DNA of 14,991 nt, taken from Selenomonas sp. (lineage in GTDB: Bacteria; Bacillota; Negativicutes; Selenomonadales; Selenomonadaceae). The notes beneath the pieces were generated by a model. The model was not told the origin of the DNA. It was given only the letters and a program-made list of their open reading frames with translations, and did no database searches. Shown here piece by piece: positions 6,329-13,224 of this stretch. A program made the translations under genes and the position numbers. Within the stretch, counting starts at the first letter, position 1. Every line of letters begins with the position of its first letter. Location of the stretch: NCBI GenBank assembly GCA_003518745.1, contig DOYB01000047.1, forward strand, positions 1 through 14,991, in the 5' to 3' direction.

Positions 6329-7219
6329 TCAATTCGTATCAAATAGGTTCGTTGACTTCTCAAGAAGGCTGTCACGCCTTTCCTTCGATGCCAGGAAATA
6401 ATCATACAGGGCCTGGCGGTCTCCCTTTTCCACAGAATCGATTACCTCGCCTAAGATTCCCTGCAGTTCACGAAGATGGTTTGCTATGGCCTCCCCGTTT
6501 GTCATGCAGATATCTGCCCACATGTCGGCATTGGAGGATGCAATGCGGGTAGTATCCTTGAAGCCTCCACCAATCAGTTTTATGCAGGATTCCAGATCGC
6601 TGCCGCTGCGATTCAAAAGGGTCACCAAGGCAGCCGCCGTCACATGTGGAACATGGCTGATTACCGAAGCGCAGCGGTCATGCTTTGCTATGTCAAGGGT
6701 AGTAAAGCTCGCTCCCGTATGCCGCAGAACTGACATCAGCTTTTCATGTGCCTCCTGTGGAGCCCCAGTATCCTCTACTATGACATAGGCCTTTCCCACA
6801 AAGAGATCCTTATCCGCCGCGGCCACACCGCTCTTTTCGCGGCCTGTCATGGGATGCCCGGCAATATAATAGATGTCGGGTGGCAGCATCTCTTTCAAAC
6901 GGTCGTAGACATATTGCTTGGTACTGCCCGCATCCGTGATGATTGTTCCCTTCTTCAAGAAGGGGAGTATCTTTTCTACCATGGGAACAATCTGAAGCAC
7001 AGGGGGACTCAGGAACACGATATCCGCGTCTCTTACCACCTCACTGACATCGGCAGATGCCATATCCACTGCCCCTCGGGCCAATGCGAGATCCATGGAG
7101 GACTGGGTACGGCAATGTCCTGTCACGAATACCGAATCCCCCATACGGGCCTTCAGAGCCAGCCCAAGAGAACCGCCGATAAGCCCTACCCCGATTATTG
7201 CCAGTCTGGTCACCTTCAT
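6329..7219 (-). CDS. tyrA: Prephenate dehydrogenase (TyrA), without ACT domain
   Basis: Oxidatively decarboxylates prephenate to 4-hydroxyphenylpyruvate using NAD(P)+, the committing step to tyrosine. A Rossmann domain starts with GVGLIGGSLG (10-19), followed by TDAGSTK (95-101) and the substrate-site motif GHPMTGREKSG (121-131). His122 matches the conserved active-site region, and a second motif ISHVPH (187-192) follows. The C-terminal half is the usual helical dimerisation domain. At 296 residues it stops where many Firmicutes TyrA continue into an ACT regulatory domain, so tyrosine feedback by ACT is not expected; the DAHP synthase upstream may carry the control. The ATG overlaps the aroF stop as ATGA. 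It is the last gene of a three-gene operon. Arogenate dehydrogenase activity is a possible alternative. Confidence 0.95.
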   Translation of the reverse strand: MKVTRLAIIGVGLIGGSLGLALKARMGDSVFVTGHCRTQSSMDLALARGAVDMASADVSEVVRDADIVFLSPPVLQIVPMVEKILPFLKKGTIITDAGSTKQYVYDRLKEMLPPDIYYIAGHPMTGREKSGVAAADKDLFVGKAYVIVEDTGAPQEAHEKLMSVLRHTGASFTTLDIAKHDRCASVISHVPHVTAAALVTLLNRSGSDLESCIKLIGGGFKDTTRIASSNADMWADICMTNGEAIANHLRELQGILGEVIDSVEKGDRQALYDYFLASKERRDSLLEKSTNLFDTN

Positions 7220-8229
7220 ACCGTTTTTCCCATGAGCTTCGCTATGGCGCGAACCTCACCCATCAAGCGTACAAAATTCTTGGGTGTCAAGGACTGATCC
7301 CCATCGGAAAGCGCGACTTCGGGATGCGGATGAACCTCGATTATCAATCCATCAGCTCCTGCCGCCACAGCAGCCCGCGCCATGGGACGCACCATCTGCC
7401 AACGGCCTGTGCCGTGACTTGGGTCCACAACAACGGGAAGGTGCGAAAGCTCCTTTACCGCCGCAACAGCGCTGAGATCCAACGTATTCCTCGTAAAGGT
7501 CTCGTAGGTGCGTATCCCCCGCTCACAGAGAATGACCGACTCGTTGCCTCCGTCCATTATATACTCCGCCGCATTAAGCCATTCACTTATGGTGGCGGAA
7601 AGTCCACGCTTCAGCATAACAGGCTTACTCGTCTTTCCAATTGCCTTGAGCAGCTGGAAGTTCTGCATATTGCGCGCCCCGACCTGGAACACATCCGTAT
7701 AATCCCCCATGAGAGCAATGTCATCTCGATCCACTATTTCCGTAATGACCTTGAGACCTTCCGCGTCTGCCGCGTCCCTGAGCATTTTGAGTCCCTTTTC
7801 GGCGAGACCCTGGAAATCATATGGGGAAGTACGGGGCTTGAACGCGCCTCCACGCAGGAAATCAGCGCCTCCGGCCTTAACCTCGCGGGCTGCCTCACGG
7901 AGCTGCTCCTCACTTTCCACGGCGCAGGGCCCGGCCATCACGACAATATGGTCACCGCCGATCTTGACTCCGCCAACATCCACCACAGTATCATTTGGAT
8001 GGAAATCACGACTCACCAGCTTGTATTTTTCAGTGATGCGGACAGTCTTCTCAACGCCCTCCATCATGTTCATCTGCAGGTTCGCGATTGTTTTCTTATC
8101 TCCGATTACACCAACTATGGTGCGGTCCTCACCTTCAGAAAGGTGTGCCCTCAGGCCAAGCTGCGTAAGTTTCTGCTGTACACGATCCAAATTCTCCTTT
8201 GTTGCCCCTGGACTCATTACTATAATCAT
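7216..8229 (-). CDS. aroF: DAHP synthase, type I-beta with N-terminal ferredoxin-like domain
   Basis: 3-Deoxy-7-phosphoheptulonate synthase condenses phosphoenolpyruvate and erythrose 4-phosphate, the first shikimate-pathway step. It has 337 residues. An N-terminal ferredoxin-like domain (about 1-70) precedes the TIM barrel, as in the Thermotoga maritima enzyme, where this domain binds the inhibitory aromatic amino acids. Barrel motifs: GPCAVES (100-106), KPRTSPYDFQGL (131-142), DPSHGTGR (269-276) and EVHPHP (298-303). The expected metal ligands are Cys102, His272, Glu298 and Asp309. No chorismate mutase domain is fused. Both ends overlap neighbours by 4 bp as ATGA, upstream with the acetyltransferase and downstream with tyrA, so translation is probably coupled. 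The symbol aroF is used loosely; aroG or aroA are also used for this family. Confidence 0.96.
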   Translation of the reverse strand: MIIVMSPGATKENLDRVQQKLTQLGLRAHLSEGEDRTIVGVIGDKKTIANLQMNMMEGVEKTVRITEKYKLVSRDFHPNDTVVDVGGVKIGGDHIVVMAGPCAVESEEQLREAAREVKAGGADFLRGGAFKPRTSPYDFQGLAEKGLKMLRDAADAEGLKVITEIVDRDDIALMGDYTDVFQVGARNMQNFQLLKAIGKTSKPVMLKRGLSATISEWLNAAEYIMDGGNESVILCERGIRTYETFTRNTLDLSAVAAVKELSHLPVVVDPSHGTGRWQMVRPMARAAVAAGADGLIIEVHPHPEVALSDGDQSLTPKNFVRLMGEVRAIAKLMGKTV

Positions 8230-8687
8230 GTCGGCACCTCCAATGTCATCGCTATTTCGTCACAATTCGGAAATTTGGGGCAGTCAATGCATTCCTTCCA
8301 AACCTTGTGGGGTAACTGTTCCTTCGTAATGGTACGAAAGCCCAATGTCTGGAAAAAACCGGGTTTGTAGGTAAGCGTAATAAAACGCTTGACACCGAGC
8401 CCACGTCCTTCATCAAGCAGCCGCCTGACTATTTCCGCTCCTATGCCCTGGCGAATATGGGCCGGGGACACTGCCATGGTTCTGATTTCAGCCAACTCAT
8501 TCCAGATAACATGAAGCCCTCCCACGCCGACAATACTGCCATCCTCATCTTCAGCCACAATCATGTCTCGTATTGTCTCGTAAAGGGTATTGCGAGATCT
8601 GGCCAGCATAACGCCATCATTGGCATATCCGTTCACCAACTCGAATATCGCCTCAATATCCCCAAAGCTAGGTTTCCTGTATAACAT
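8226..8687 (-). CDS. GNAT amino-acid N-acetyltransferase (ArgA-like)
   Basis: A 153-residue GCN5-type acetyltransferase. The acetyl-CoA site is AEIRTMAVSPAHIRQGIG (the RQGIG loop at about 80-84). The C-terminus ELPHKVWKECIDCPKFPNCDE is typical of short 'amino-acid N-acetyltransferase' proteins of Firmicutes and actinobacteria, some of which act as N-acetylglutamate synthase. It carries a C-x2-C-x5-C cluster that could bind metal. I chose ATG 8685-8687: GAGGTG lies 7 nt upstream, whereas the longer GTG start at 8706-8708 would sit on the predicted transcription start. It is the first gene of the operon with aroF and tyrA and overlaps aroF by 4 bp. The substrate is not proven; glutamate is a reasonable guess from the family. 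Confidence 0.85.
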   Translation of the reverse strand: MLYRKPSFGDIEAIFELVNGYANDGVMLARSRNTLYETIRDMIVAEDEDGSIVGVGGLHVIWNELAEIRTMAVSPAHIRQGIGAEIVRRLLDEGRGLGVKRFITLTYKPGFFQTLGFRTITKEQLPHKVWKECIDCPKFPNCDEIAMTLEVPT

Positions 8688-8694
8688 TCCAATA

Positions 8695-8700
8695 CACCTC
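8695..8700 (-). promoter_or_regulatory. Ribosome binding site deciding the acetyltransferase start
   Basis: GAGGTG on the minus strand, 7 nt before ATG 8687. It lies inside the longer GTG-initiated reading frame and so argues against that start. Confidence 0.7.
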
Positions 8701-8716
8701 GCGTTCACCGACCACT

Positions 8717-8745
8717 ATAATATCATAAATCCCACCATAAGCCAA
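8717..8745 (-). promoter_or_regulatory. Promoter of the acetyltransferase-aroF-tyrA operon
   Basis: On the minus strand: TTGGCT (8745-8740), a 17-nt spacer, TATTAT (8722-8717). Transcription would start about 8710. The -35 matches the consensus at TTG only. Confidence 0.5.
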
Positions 8746-8780
8746 CTTGCGCACAAAAATTTTCGCTCTTTCTTTGGCTT
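8739..8780. repeat. Inverted AAGCCAA repeat spanning two divergent promoters
   Basis: AAGCCAA (8739-8745) and TTGGCTT (8774-8780) are perfect complements with 28 bp between. The first covers the -35 of the acetyltransferase promoter, and the second overlaps the first two bases of the -35 of the permease promoter. Confidence 0.45.
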
Positions 8781-8807
8781 GAAACACCATTATATTTTTG
8801 CTATTAT
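8779..8807 (+). promoter_or_regulatory. Sigma-A promoter of the purine permease gene
   Basis: TTGAAA (8779-8784), a 17-nt spacer, TATTAT (8802-8807). The predicted start is about 8814, giving a leader of about 90 nt before the ATG at 8905. Confidence 0.75.
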
Positions 8808-8813
8808 GTAGCG

Positions 8814-8904
8814 TGTGTCAATTGCACGAAATCCGAAGCCTGTCCGCGCCCTAATGGCTTGACTGGCCAGATTTCGTAGTATTCAAAGGAGGAATTTCAG
8901 AAAA
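8814..8904 (+). promoter_or_regulatory. Structured 5' leader with a possible ribosome-site switch
   Basis: An outer stem pairs ACGAAATC (8826-8833) with GATTTCGT (8870-8877). It encloses a stem AAGCC/GGCTT (8836-8840 with 8856-8860, 15-nt loop) and a CTGGCCAG palindrome (8863-8870). The same 5' arm, GAAATCC (8828-8834), can instead pair with GG-A-ATTTC (8891-8898, one bulged A), which takes in the 3' end of the ribosome binding site AAGGAGG (8886-8892). The two pairings exclude each other, as in a translational riboswitch. The leader lacks the conserved core of the purine aptamer. Evidence is one sequence only. Confidence 0.4.
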
Positions 8905-10266
8905 ATGGAGAACTTCTTCAAGCTGAAGGAGCATGGCACAACGGTCAGAACTGAGCTCATGGCAGGGCTTACAACTTTCATGACTATGGCCTACATCCTT
9001 GCGGTTAACCCACTCATACTGGGAGCCACCGGCATGGATGCGGGAGCCGTATTCACGGCCACCGCCCTTATTTCAGGCTTGACCACTCTGTGCATGGCAT
9101 TTCTTGCCAATATGCCCCTTGTACTCTCAGCCGGTATGGGACTGAATGCTTATTTTGCATATACAGTCGTAATCGGCATGGGCTATACCTGGCAACAGGC
9201 TCTGGCAGCGGTATTCATCGAAGGTATTATCTTTATACTGCTTTCAATCACTAATGTCCGCGAGGCAATCTTCAACGCGATTCCAATGTCCTTGAAAATT
9301 GCCGTAACCGTGGGTATCGGACTCTTTATCTGCTTTATAGGACTTCAGAATTCCCATATCGTCGTGGACGGTCCCACTCTCGTGCGGCTCTTTTCCTTCC
9401 GCACGTCTCTTGAGACAGGAACCTTCCAAACAGAAGGCATAACGGTACTTCTGTCCCTTATCGGCCTGCTGACCTCTTCCTTCCTCATGATTCGCAAGGT
9501 CATGGGATCGATTCTCTGGGGAATTCTAATCACCTGGGGACTGGGCATGCTCTGTCAGCTTTTGGGAATCTACGTGCCAAATCCTGAAGCAGGTTATTTC
9601 AGCTTATTCCCCTCGGGATTAATATCCATGCCCGCTTCATTAGCACCCACCTTTATGGCATTGGATTTCCACTCCATCCTAACCGTTAACTTCATATCAG
9701 TGCTGCTGGCCTTCCTGTTCGTGGATTTGTTTGATACTTTGGGAACAGTCATTGGCTGTGCCTCAAAGGCCAACCTGCTGGACAAGAACGGAAAGCTGCC
9801 CAATATCCGTAGTGTGCTGCTGACCGACGCTATCGGAACAACTGCGGGCTCCCTGGCAGGAACCTCCACCATCACTACCTTCGTGGAATCCTCCGCAGGT
9901 ATCGCGGAGGGTGGCAAAACCGGTCTTACCGCTCTATCCGCGGGCTTGCTGTTCCTGCTGGCACTCTTCTTCTCTCCGATATTTCTGGCCATCCCATCCT
10001 TCGCAACCTCTCCCGCGCTGATAGTTGTGGGATTCCTAATGATGCAGCAGGTAATAAAGATTGACTGGCACAACGACCTTTCAGAGGCTATTCCGGCATT
10101 TATCACCATTTATTCAATGGCCTTCATGTATTCCATCTCAGAGGGAATTTCCTTCGGCGTCATATCCTACACCATCTTGCACATAATGAATGGACACGGT
10201 AAATCCGTTACGCCCCTTATGTACATATTGACAATATTATTCATCATGAAATATATCTTCCTTTGA
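8905..10266 (+). CDS. NCS2-family purine permease (adenine/guanine/hypoxanthine type)
   Basis: Inner-membrane, proton-coupled importer of purine bases, in the AzgA/PbuG-like branch of NCS2. At 453 residues it is the usual length, with a mostly hydrophobic profile consistent with 12-14 membrane segments. Diagnostic blocks are ELMAGLTTFMTMAYILAVNP (17-36), SAGMGLNAYFAY (75-86), LFVDLFDTLGT (271-281) and GTSTITTFVESSAGIAEGG (319-337); the acidic residues in the last two are in the substrate and ion region of the family. The choice between adenine, guanine and hypoxanthine cannot be made from motifs. The binding site AAGGAGG is rather far from the ATG (12 nt). The gene is monocistronic, divergent from the acetyltransferase operon, preceded by a structured leader and followed by two hairpins. 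Confidence 0.95.
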   Translation: MENFFKLKEHGTTVRTELMAGLTTFMTMAYILAVNPLILGATGMDAGAVFTATALISGLTTLCMAFLANMPLVLSAGMGLNAYFAYTVVIGMGYTWQQALAAVFIEGIIFILLSITNVREAIFNAIPMSLKIAVTVGIGLFICFIGLQNSHIVVDGPTLVRLFSFRTSLETGTFQTEGITVLLSLIGLLTSSFLMIRKVMGSILWGILITWGLGMLCQLLGIYVPNPEAGYFSLFPSGLISMPASLAPTFMALDFHSILTVNFISVLLAFLFVDLFDTLGTVIGCASKANLLDKNGKLPNIRSVLLTDAIGTTAGSLAGTSTITTFVESSAGIAEGGKTGLTALSAGLLFLLALFFSPIFLAIPSFATSPALIVVGFLMMQQVIKIDWHNDLSEAIPAFITIYSMAFMYSISEGISFGVISYTILHIMNGHGKSVTPLMYILTILFIMKYIFL

Positions 10267-10285
10267 TATATTTTCAATCCTGCAG

Positions 10286-10316
10286 GCGGCCGGAGTGATT
10301 TCGGCCGCTTGTTTTA
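10286..10316 (+). terminator. Intrinsic terminator after the purine permease
   Basis: GCGGCCG (10286-10292) pairs with CGGCCGC (10302-10308). The stem extends by a G:U and an A:U pair and is followed by TTGTTTTA. It starts 20 nt after the stop codon. Confidence 0.8.
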
Positions 10317-10317
10317 C

Positions 10318-10358
10318 AGCCGAAAGGCCCCCGCTTTAAAGGCGGGGGCCTTCCGGCT
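10318..10358. terminator. Second long GC-rich hairpin between convergent genes
   Basis: A 17-position stem with a single mismatch (10318-10334 with 10342-10358) and a 7-nt loop. It contains a CCCCC/GGGGG block. No T-tract follows on either strand, so it may be a backup terminator, a stabiliser of RNA 3' ends, or part of a repeat. Confidence 0.5.
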
Positions 10359-10360
10359 AA

Positions 10361-10423
10361 TTAGGTTAAAGGTCATTTCTATCATTGACAAGATATTTGC
10401 TAGATATCATGCCTTTCACCTAA
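10361..10423. repeat. 63-bp inverted repeat overlapping the stop codon of the membrane protein gene
   Basis: TTAGGTTAAAGG (10361-10372) is complementary to CCTTTCACCTAA (10412-10423) with one mismatch. Between them lies a small GATAT/ATATC repeat (10392-10408). The right arm includes the TAG stop (10422-10420, minus strand). No T-tract follows on the minus strand. Confidence 0.5.
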
Positions 10424-11727
10424 ACTTTTTCTCTGCGTATAAAACTTTCAATCATAAAGCACATAACTGAAAAAACGGTAACGGACAAACCGCGGTAAGT
10501 AAAGAACGCATGTATGTACGAGTGCCCGCTGCATACCATGTACCAAATAAATGGCAAAGCCGCTATGACCATGTATGGAATAAAACCGGTCCAGGAAAAT
10601 CGAATTTTTCGCCTTCCGGAAACAAGCATATATATTACATAAATAAGCATTCCAAAGAAAAAAATGCGTATTGGGCCATTTCCACAGGTAGAAATATTTC
10701 TTTCAATAGCGCTTAGCCATGTAATATTCCATCCCGCGCTCACCATTGACTCACTTTGCGGTATGGTATAGTGACCTACCTGATGTACAGCATCGGCGAG
10801 CGTATTATATCCTGTCAAGATCCAGGACATAATCCATTTGCCGCTCCACATGCCGGCGTATCCCACACCCCACGCAGCCATCATTCCAAACATAGAGCGC
10901 ATATTATTTTTGAGGCTTCTGGCTGAGAAAGTTTTTTTGTTCAAGCTGTACCACATCATCAGTGGAATTCCGAGAGAAGCAATCGGATAGGTAAGAAAGT
11001 CAAAAAATGCTGCTAATATGCCAATAGCCGCAAAAAAATACGGATACCTGTCTTTTTGGAACAACTCATCATTCCATTTGAGCATAACGAGAACGGATAG
11101 CATTACGATGTAATAGATACATGAATTCTGAAAGGACATGGAAATCGTGACTATATTCATCGTCATTACGGAAAAAGCAAAGGCAAGGGCATAGGATGAA
11201 TTCAAACGCTTGTATATCATCAGCAGCACGATAACAAAAAGCGCAAAAACGCAGTAAGAATTCAATACCCGTATATGCTGTATCTGTGTAATTGCAAGCA
11301 GGGGCTTAAGCCATAGCAGATACCCATGCCAGTACCTCGGATAAGGCACATCGAATACATCCCCGTTATTCATTGCCATCAACAGCGTCTTGGTCTGCTG
11401 CCCTTCCGGCTCACTACCCCAACGAAGATTCATCATCGCGGAATACACAACACCTTGCTCCAGTGGGTGTACCGCATTCATAACCATAATGGAATCTGTA
11501 AAATTATCAAGCTTAGACTGCTCCGCCCCCGTAGCCCACGCGGAATAATCATCCTCATACTCGTACAGCTTCATAGATTCGCGGACATGCTTCTCCATGG
11601 ATTCCATTGGAAGAGCATACACAAGAATCATTGAAACTGTCCCAAGGATGACAGCGATGGCTGTTCCTAATAGAATTCGGCCTAGAACCTTTATTTGCGT
11701 CACCGGAGCATCACCACCATGTATCAA
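10420..11727 (-). CDS. Multi-pass membrane protein of a polysaccharide operon, function unknown
   Basis: A 435-residue integral membrane protein I do not recognise by name. The first membrane helix (about 13-38) is followed by a large loop of about 115 residues (40-155), probably outside the membrane. That loop carries an acidic cluster YEYEDDYSAW (55-64), LDNFTDSIM (73-81) and YPRYWHGYLLWLKPLL (129-144). About eight or nine more helices follow (155-260, 280-302, 353-369, 381-398, 409-428), with a striking GHSYIHAFFTYRG near the end (401-413). One helix, a big acidic outer loop, then many helices is the layout of GT-C glycosyltransferases, which suggests a glycosyltransferase or polymerase using undecaprenyl-linked donors, but this is only analogy. 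The start is unsure: TTG at 11725-11727 has no visible binding site, in-frame TAG and TGA lie just upstream, and GTG at 11701-11703 is the alternative. It follows the phosphotransferase gene by 16 nt. Confidence 0.8.
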   Translation of the reverse strand: MIHGGDAPVTQIKVLGRILLGTAIAVILGTVSMILVYALPMESMEKHVRESMKLYEYEDDYSAWATGAEQSKLDNFTDSIMVMNAVHPLEQGVVYSAMMNLRWGSEPEGQQTKTLLMAMNNGDVFDVPYPRYWHGYLLWLKPLLAITQIQHIRVLNSYCVFALFVIVLLMIYKRLNSSYALAFAFSVMTMNIVTISMSFQNSCIYYIVMLSVLVMLKWNDELFQKDRYPYFFAAIGILAAFFDFLTYPIASLGIPLMMWYSLNKKTFSARSLKNNMRSMFGMMAAWGVGYAGMWSGKWIMSWILTGYNTLADAVHQVGHYTIPQSESMVSAGWNITWLSAIERNISTCGNGPIRIFFFGMLIYVIYMLVSGRRKIRFSWTGFIPYMVIAALPFIWYMVCSGHSYIHAFFTYRGLSVTVFSVMCFMIESFIRREKV

Positions 11728-11743
11728 ATTTCACTAAAAAAGC

Positions 11744-13198
11744 TCAATAAGCGCCCTTGCGCGCCACTACCACCCCAACCGTCTTAAGGAGATAGACCAT
11801 ATCTATCCAAACAGACCAGTTCCGCACATACCATGAGTCCATCTGCACACGCTCCTCATAGGTGGTGTCGCTCCGGCCACTGACCTGCCATACTCCCGTT
11901 ATGCCCGGAGGAACCATGCAGAAATCCTGAAAATAATGACCATAATACTTAATCTCGTCCTTGACAATGGGCCGAGGGCCTACCAGACTCATCTCACCCT
12001 TAATGACGTTGATGAACTGCGGCAGTTCATCAAGACTGGTCTTTCGCAAAAAAGCGCCTACCCGCGTAACCCTTGGATCGTCCTTTAGCTTAAAATCACG
12101 TTCCCACTCTTCCCTGGCTTCGGGATGCGTAGACAAATATTCCTCCAAGGCCTCCTTGGCATTGGGTATCATGGAACGGAACTTGTAACAGGAGAATTCC
12201 TTTCCATCACGACCGACCCTGCGATGTGAGAAAATAATGGCTCCTGGGCTGTCCAGATATATCAGCAGCGCGATAACGCATCCAATCGGTAAAACAAACA
12301 GCATTCCCAGCAAACTCACAAACAAATCGAAGAAGCGCTTGAATGCCCTGTTATACCAGTGAGCCATGTTGTTGCGCACCTTCAGGAATACAACCTTTGA
12401 CTCCCCTAGGCTTTCTGCCTCCATGGAATCCACCGGCGCTCCAAAAAAATCGGGTACGAAGGCCACGTTCTTGACCAAAGGCTGTATACGAGTCACCATA
12501 TTCACTTGTTCTGAAGGAGACAATCCCGGCGCGGTAATCAGAACGTGCTGCACCCCGGTCATACTTATCACTCGCTCTACATTGGCAAAGCGCCCCAAAA
12601 TACGGTATTCCTTTGCCAACGTCTCGGAAGTGGGATGATCATCTATGAACCCCAAAACCCTGTAACCGCCTCCGGCCTGCCGCTTCAATGACTGTATGAC
12701 CAGTTCCGCCGTCCTTCCTGCCCCCACGAACAAAACCGGGGTCTGGAAGAGCTTATGCTCGTTCACATATCTCTTGAAGCAGAATCGTGCTGACAGTATA
12801 AATACAAAGGCAAAACACCCGGTCATTCCCACGAACAGACGGGATACAACCTCAGCAACCTTACCAAAATACATGAGCATCGTTATCGTAAGTATGCTGT
12901 AGAACACGGACCAAAACACATTCTGCGCCATCTTCCAAACCGGCATCTGACGGATGTGGGTATTGGAAGACTGAAGAAAACACAGGAAGATAGTCGGGAC
13001 TATAACATACAAATAAACATTAGGTATCCGAAAACCCTCAGCCGCTATGGGCAGCCAATCACGGCGCATATAATATGACAGCAATTCAGCCGAAACAATC
13101 ATTAAATAGTCCAAAGCCATCAGAAGCACTGGAAAGACCTTCATAGAATGCTGTTCAAATATCTTTTTCAAGATGCCAGGTTTGAATTTAGTATGCAT
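11744..13198 (-). CDS. wbaP: WbaP-like undecaprenyl-phosphate sugar phosphotransferase
   Basis: Initiates assembly of a surface polysaccharide by moving a sugar-1-phosphate from a UDP-sugar to undecaprenyl phosphate at the inner membrane. With the ATG start it has 484 residues, the long-form (WbaP/WcaJ) length. Four N-terminal membrane segments (about 20-140) precede a nucleotide-binding-like domain (VGAGRTAELV from about 158). The C-terminal sugar transferase domain (from about 286) has a membrane-entering helix (296-315), SCYKFRSM, SLDELPQ with the Asp390-Glu391 catalytic pair, SLVGPRP and PGITGVWQVSGR. I prefer ATG 13196-13198 (GGAG 11 nt upstream) to the TTG at 13231, which would overlap glf. 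It lies 26 nt after glf. The neighbouring galactose enzyme makes Gal-1-P a plausible substrate, but glucose-1-P enzymes look alike. Confidence 0.92.
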   Translation of the reverse strand: MHTKFKPGILKKIFEQHSMKVFPVLLMALDYLMIVSAELLSYYMRRDWLPIAAEGFRIPNVYLYVIVPTIFLCFLQSSNTHIRQMPVWKMAQNVFWSVFYSILTITMLMYFGKVAEVVSRLFVGMTGCFAFVFILSARFCFKRYVNEHKLFQTPVLFVGAGRTAELVIQSLKRQAGGGYRVLGFIDDHPTSETLAKEYRILGRFANVERVISMTGVQHVLITAPGLSPSEQVNMVTRIQPLVKNVAFVPDFFGAPVDSMEAESLGESKVVFLKVRNNMAHWYNRAFKRFFDLFVSLLGMLFVLPIGCVIALLIYLDSPGAIIFSHRRVGRDGKEFSCYKFRSMIPNAKEALEEYLSTHPEAREEWERDFKLKDDPRVTRVGAFLRKTSLDELPQFINVIKGEMSLVGPRPIVKDEIKYYGHYFQDFCMVPPGITGVWQVSGRSDTTYEERVQMDSWYVRNWSVWIDMVYLLKTVGVVVARKGAY

Positions 13199-13224
13199 AG
13201 GAACCCACTCTCCACCTACAAGTA

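Noticed and set aside
7198..8370. A 390-codon open frame on the plus strand opposite aroF and the acetyltransferase
   Set aside because: It lies antisense to two genes with complete catalytic motifs and ATGA coupling. It has no binding site, no recognisable motif and a Cys/His/Ser-rich composition typical of a mirrored frame.
8814..8904. A classical guanine/adenine riboswitch upstream of the purine permease
   Set aside because: The conserved three-way junction nucleotides and the two kissing loops of the purine class are not present. The structure seen is different and is reported as a separate candidate.
9594..10109. A 171-codon minus-strand frame opposite the purine permease
   Set aside because: Shadow of membrane-protein codons; no binding site or motif.
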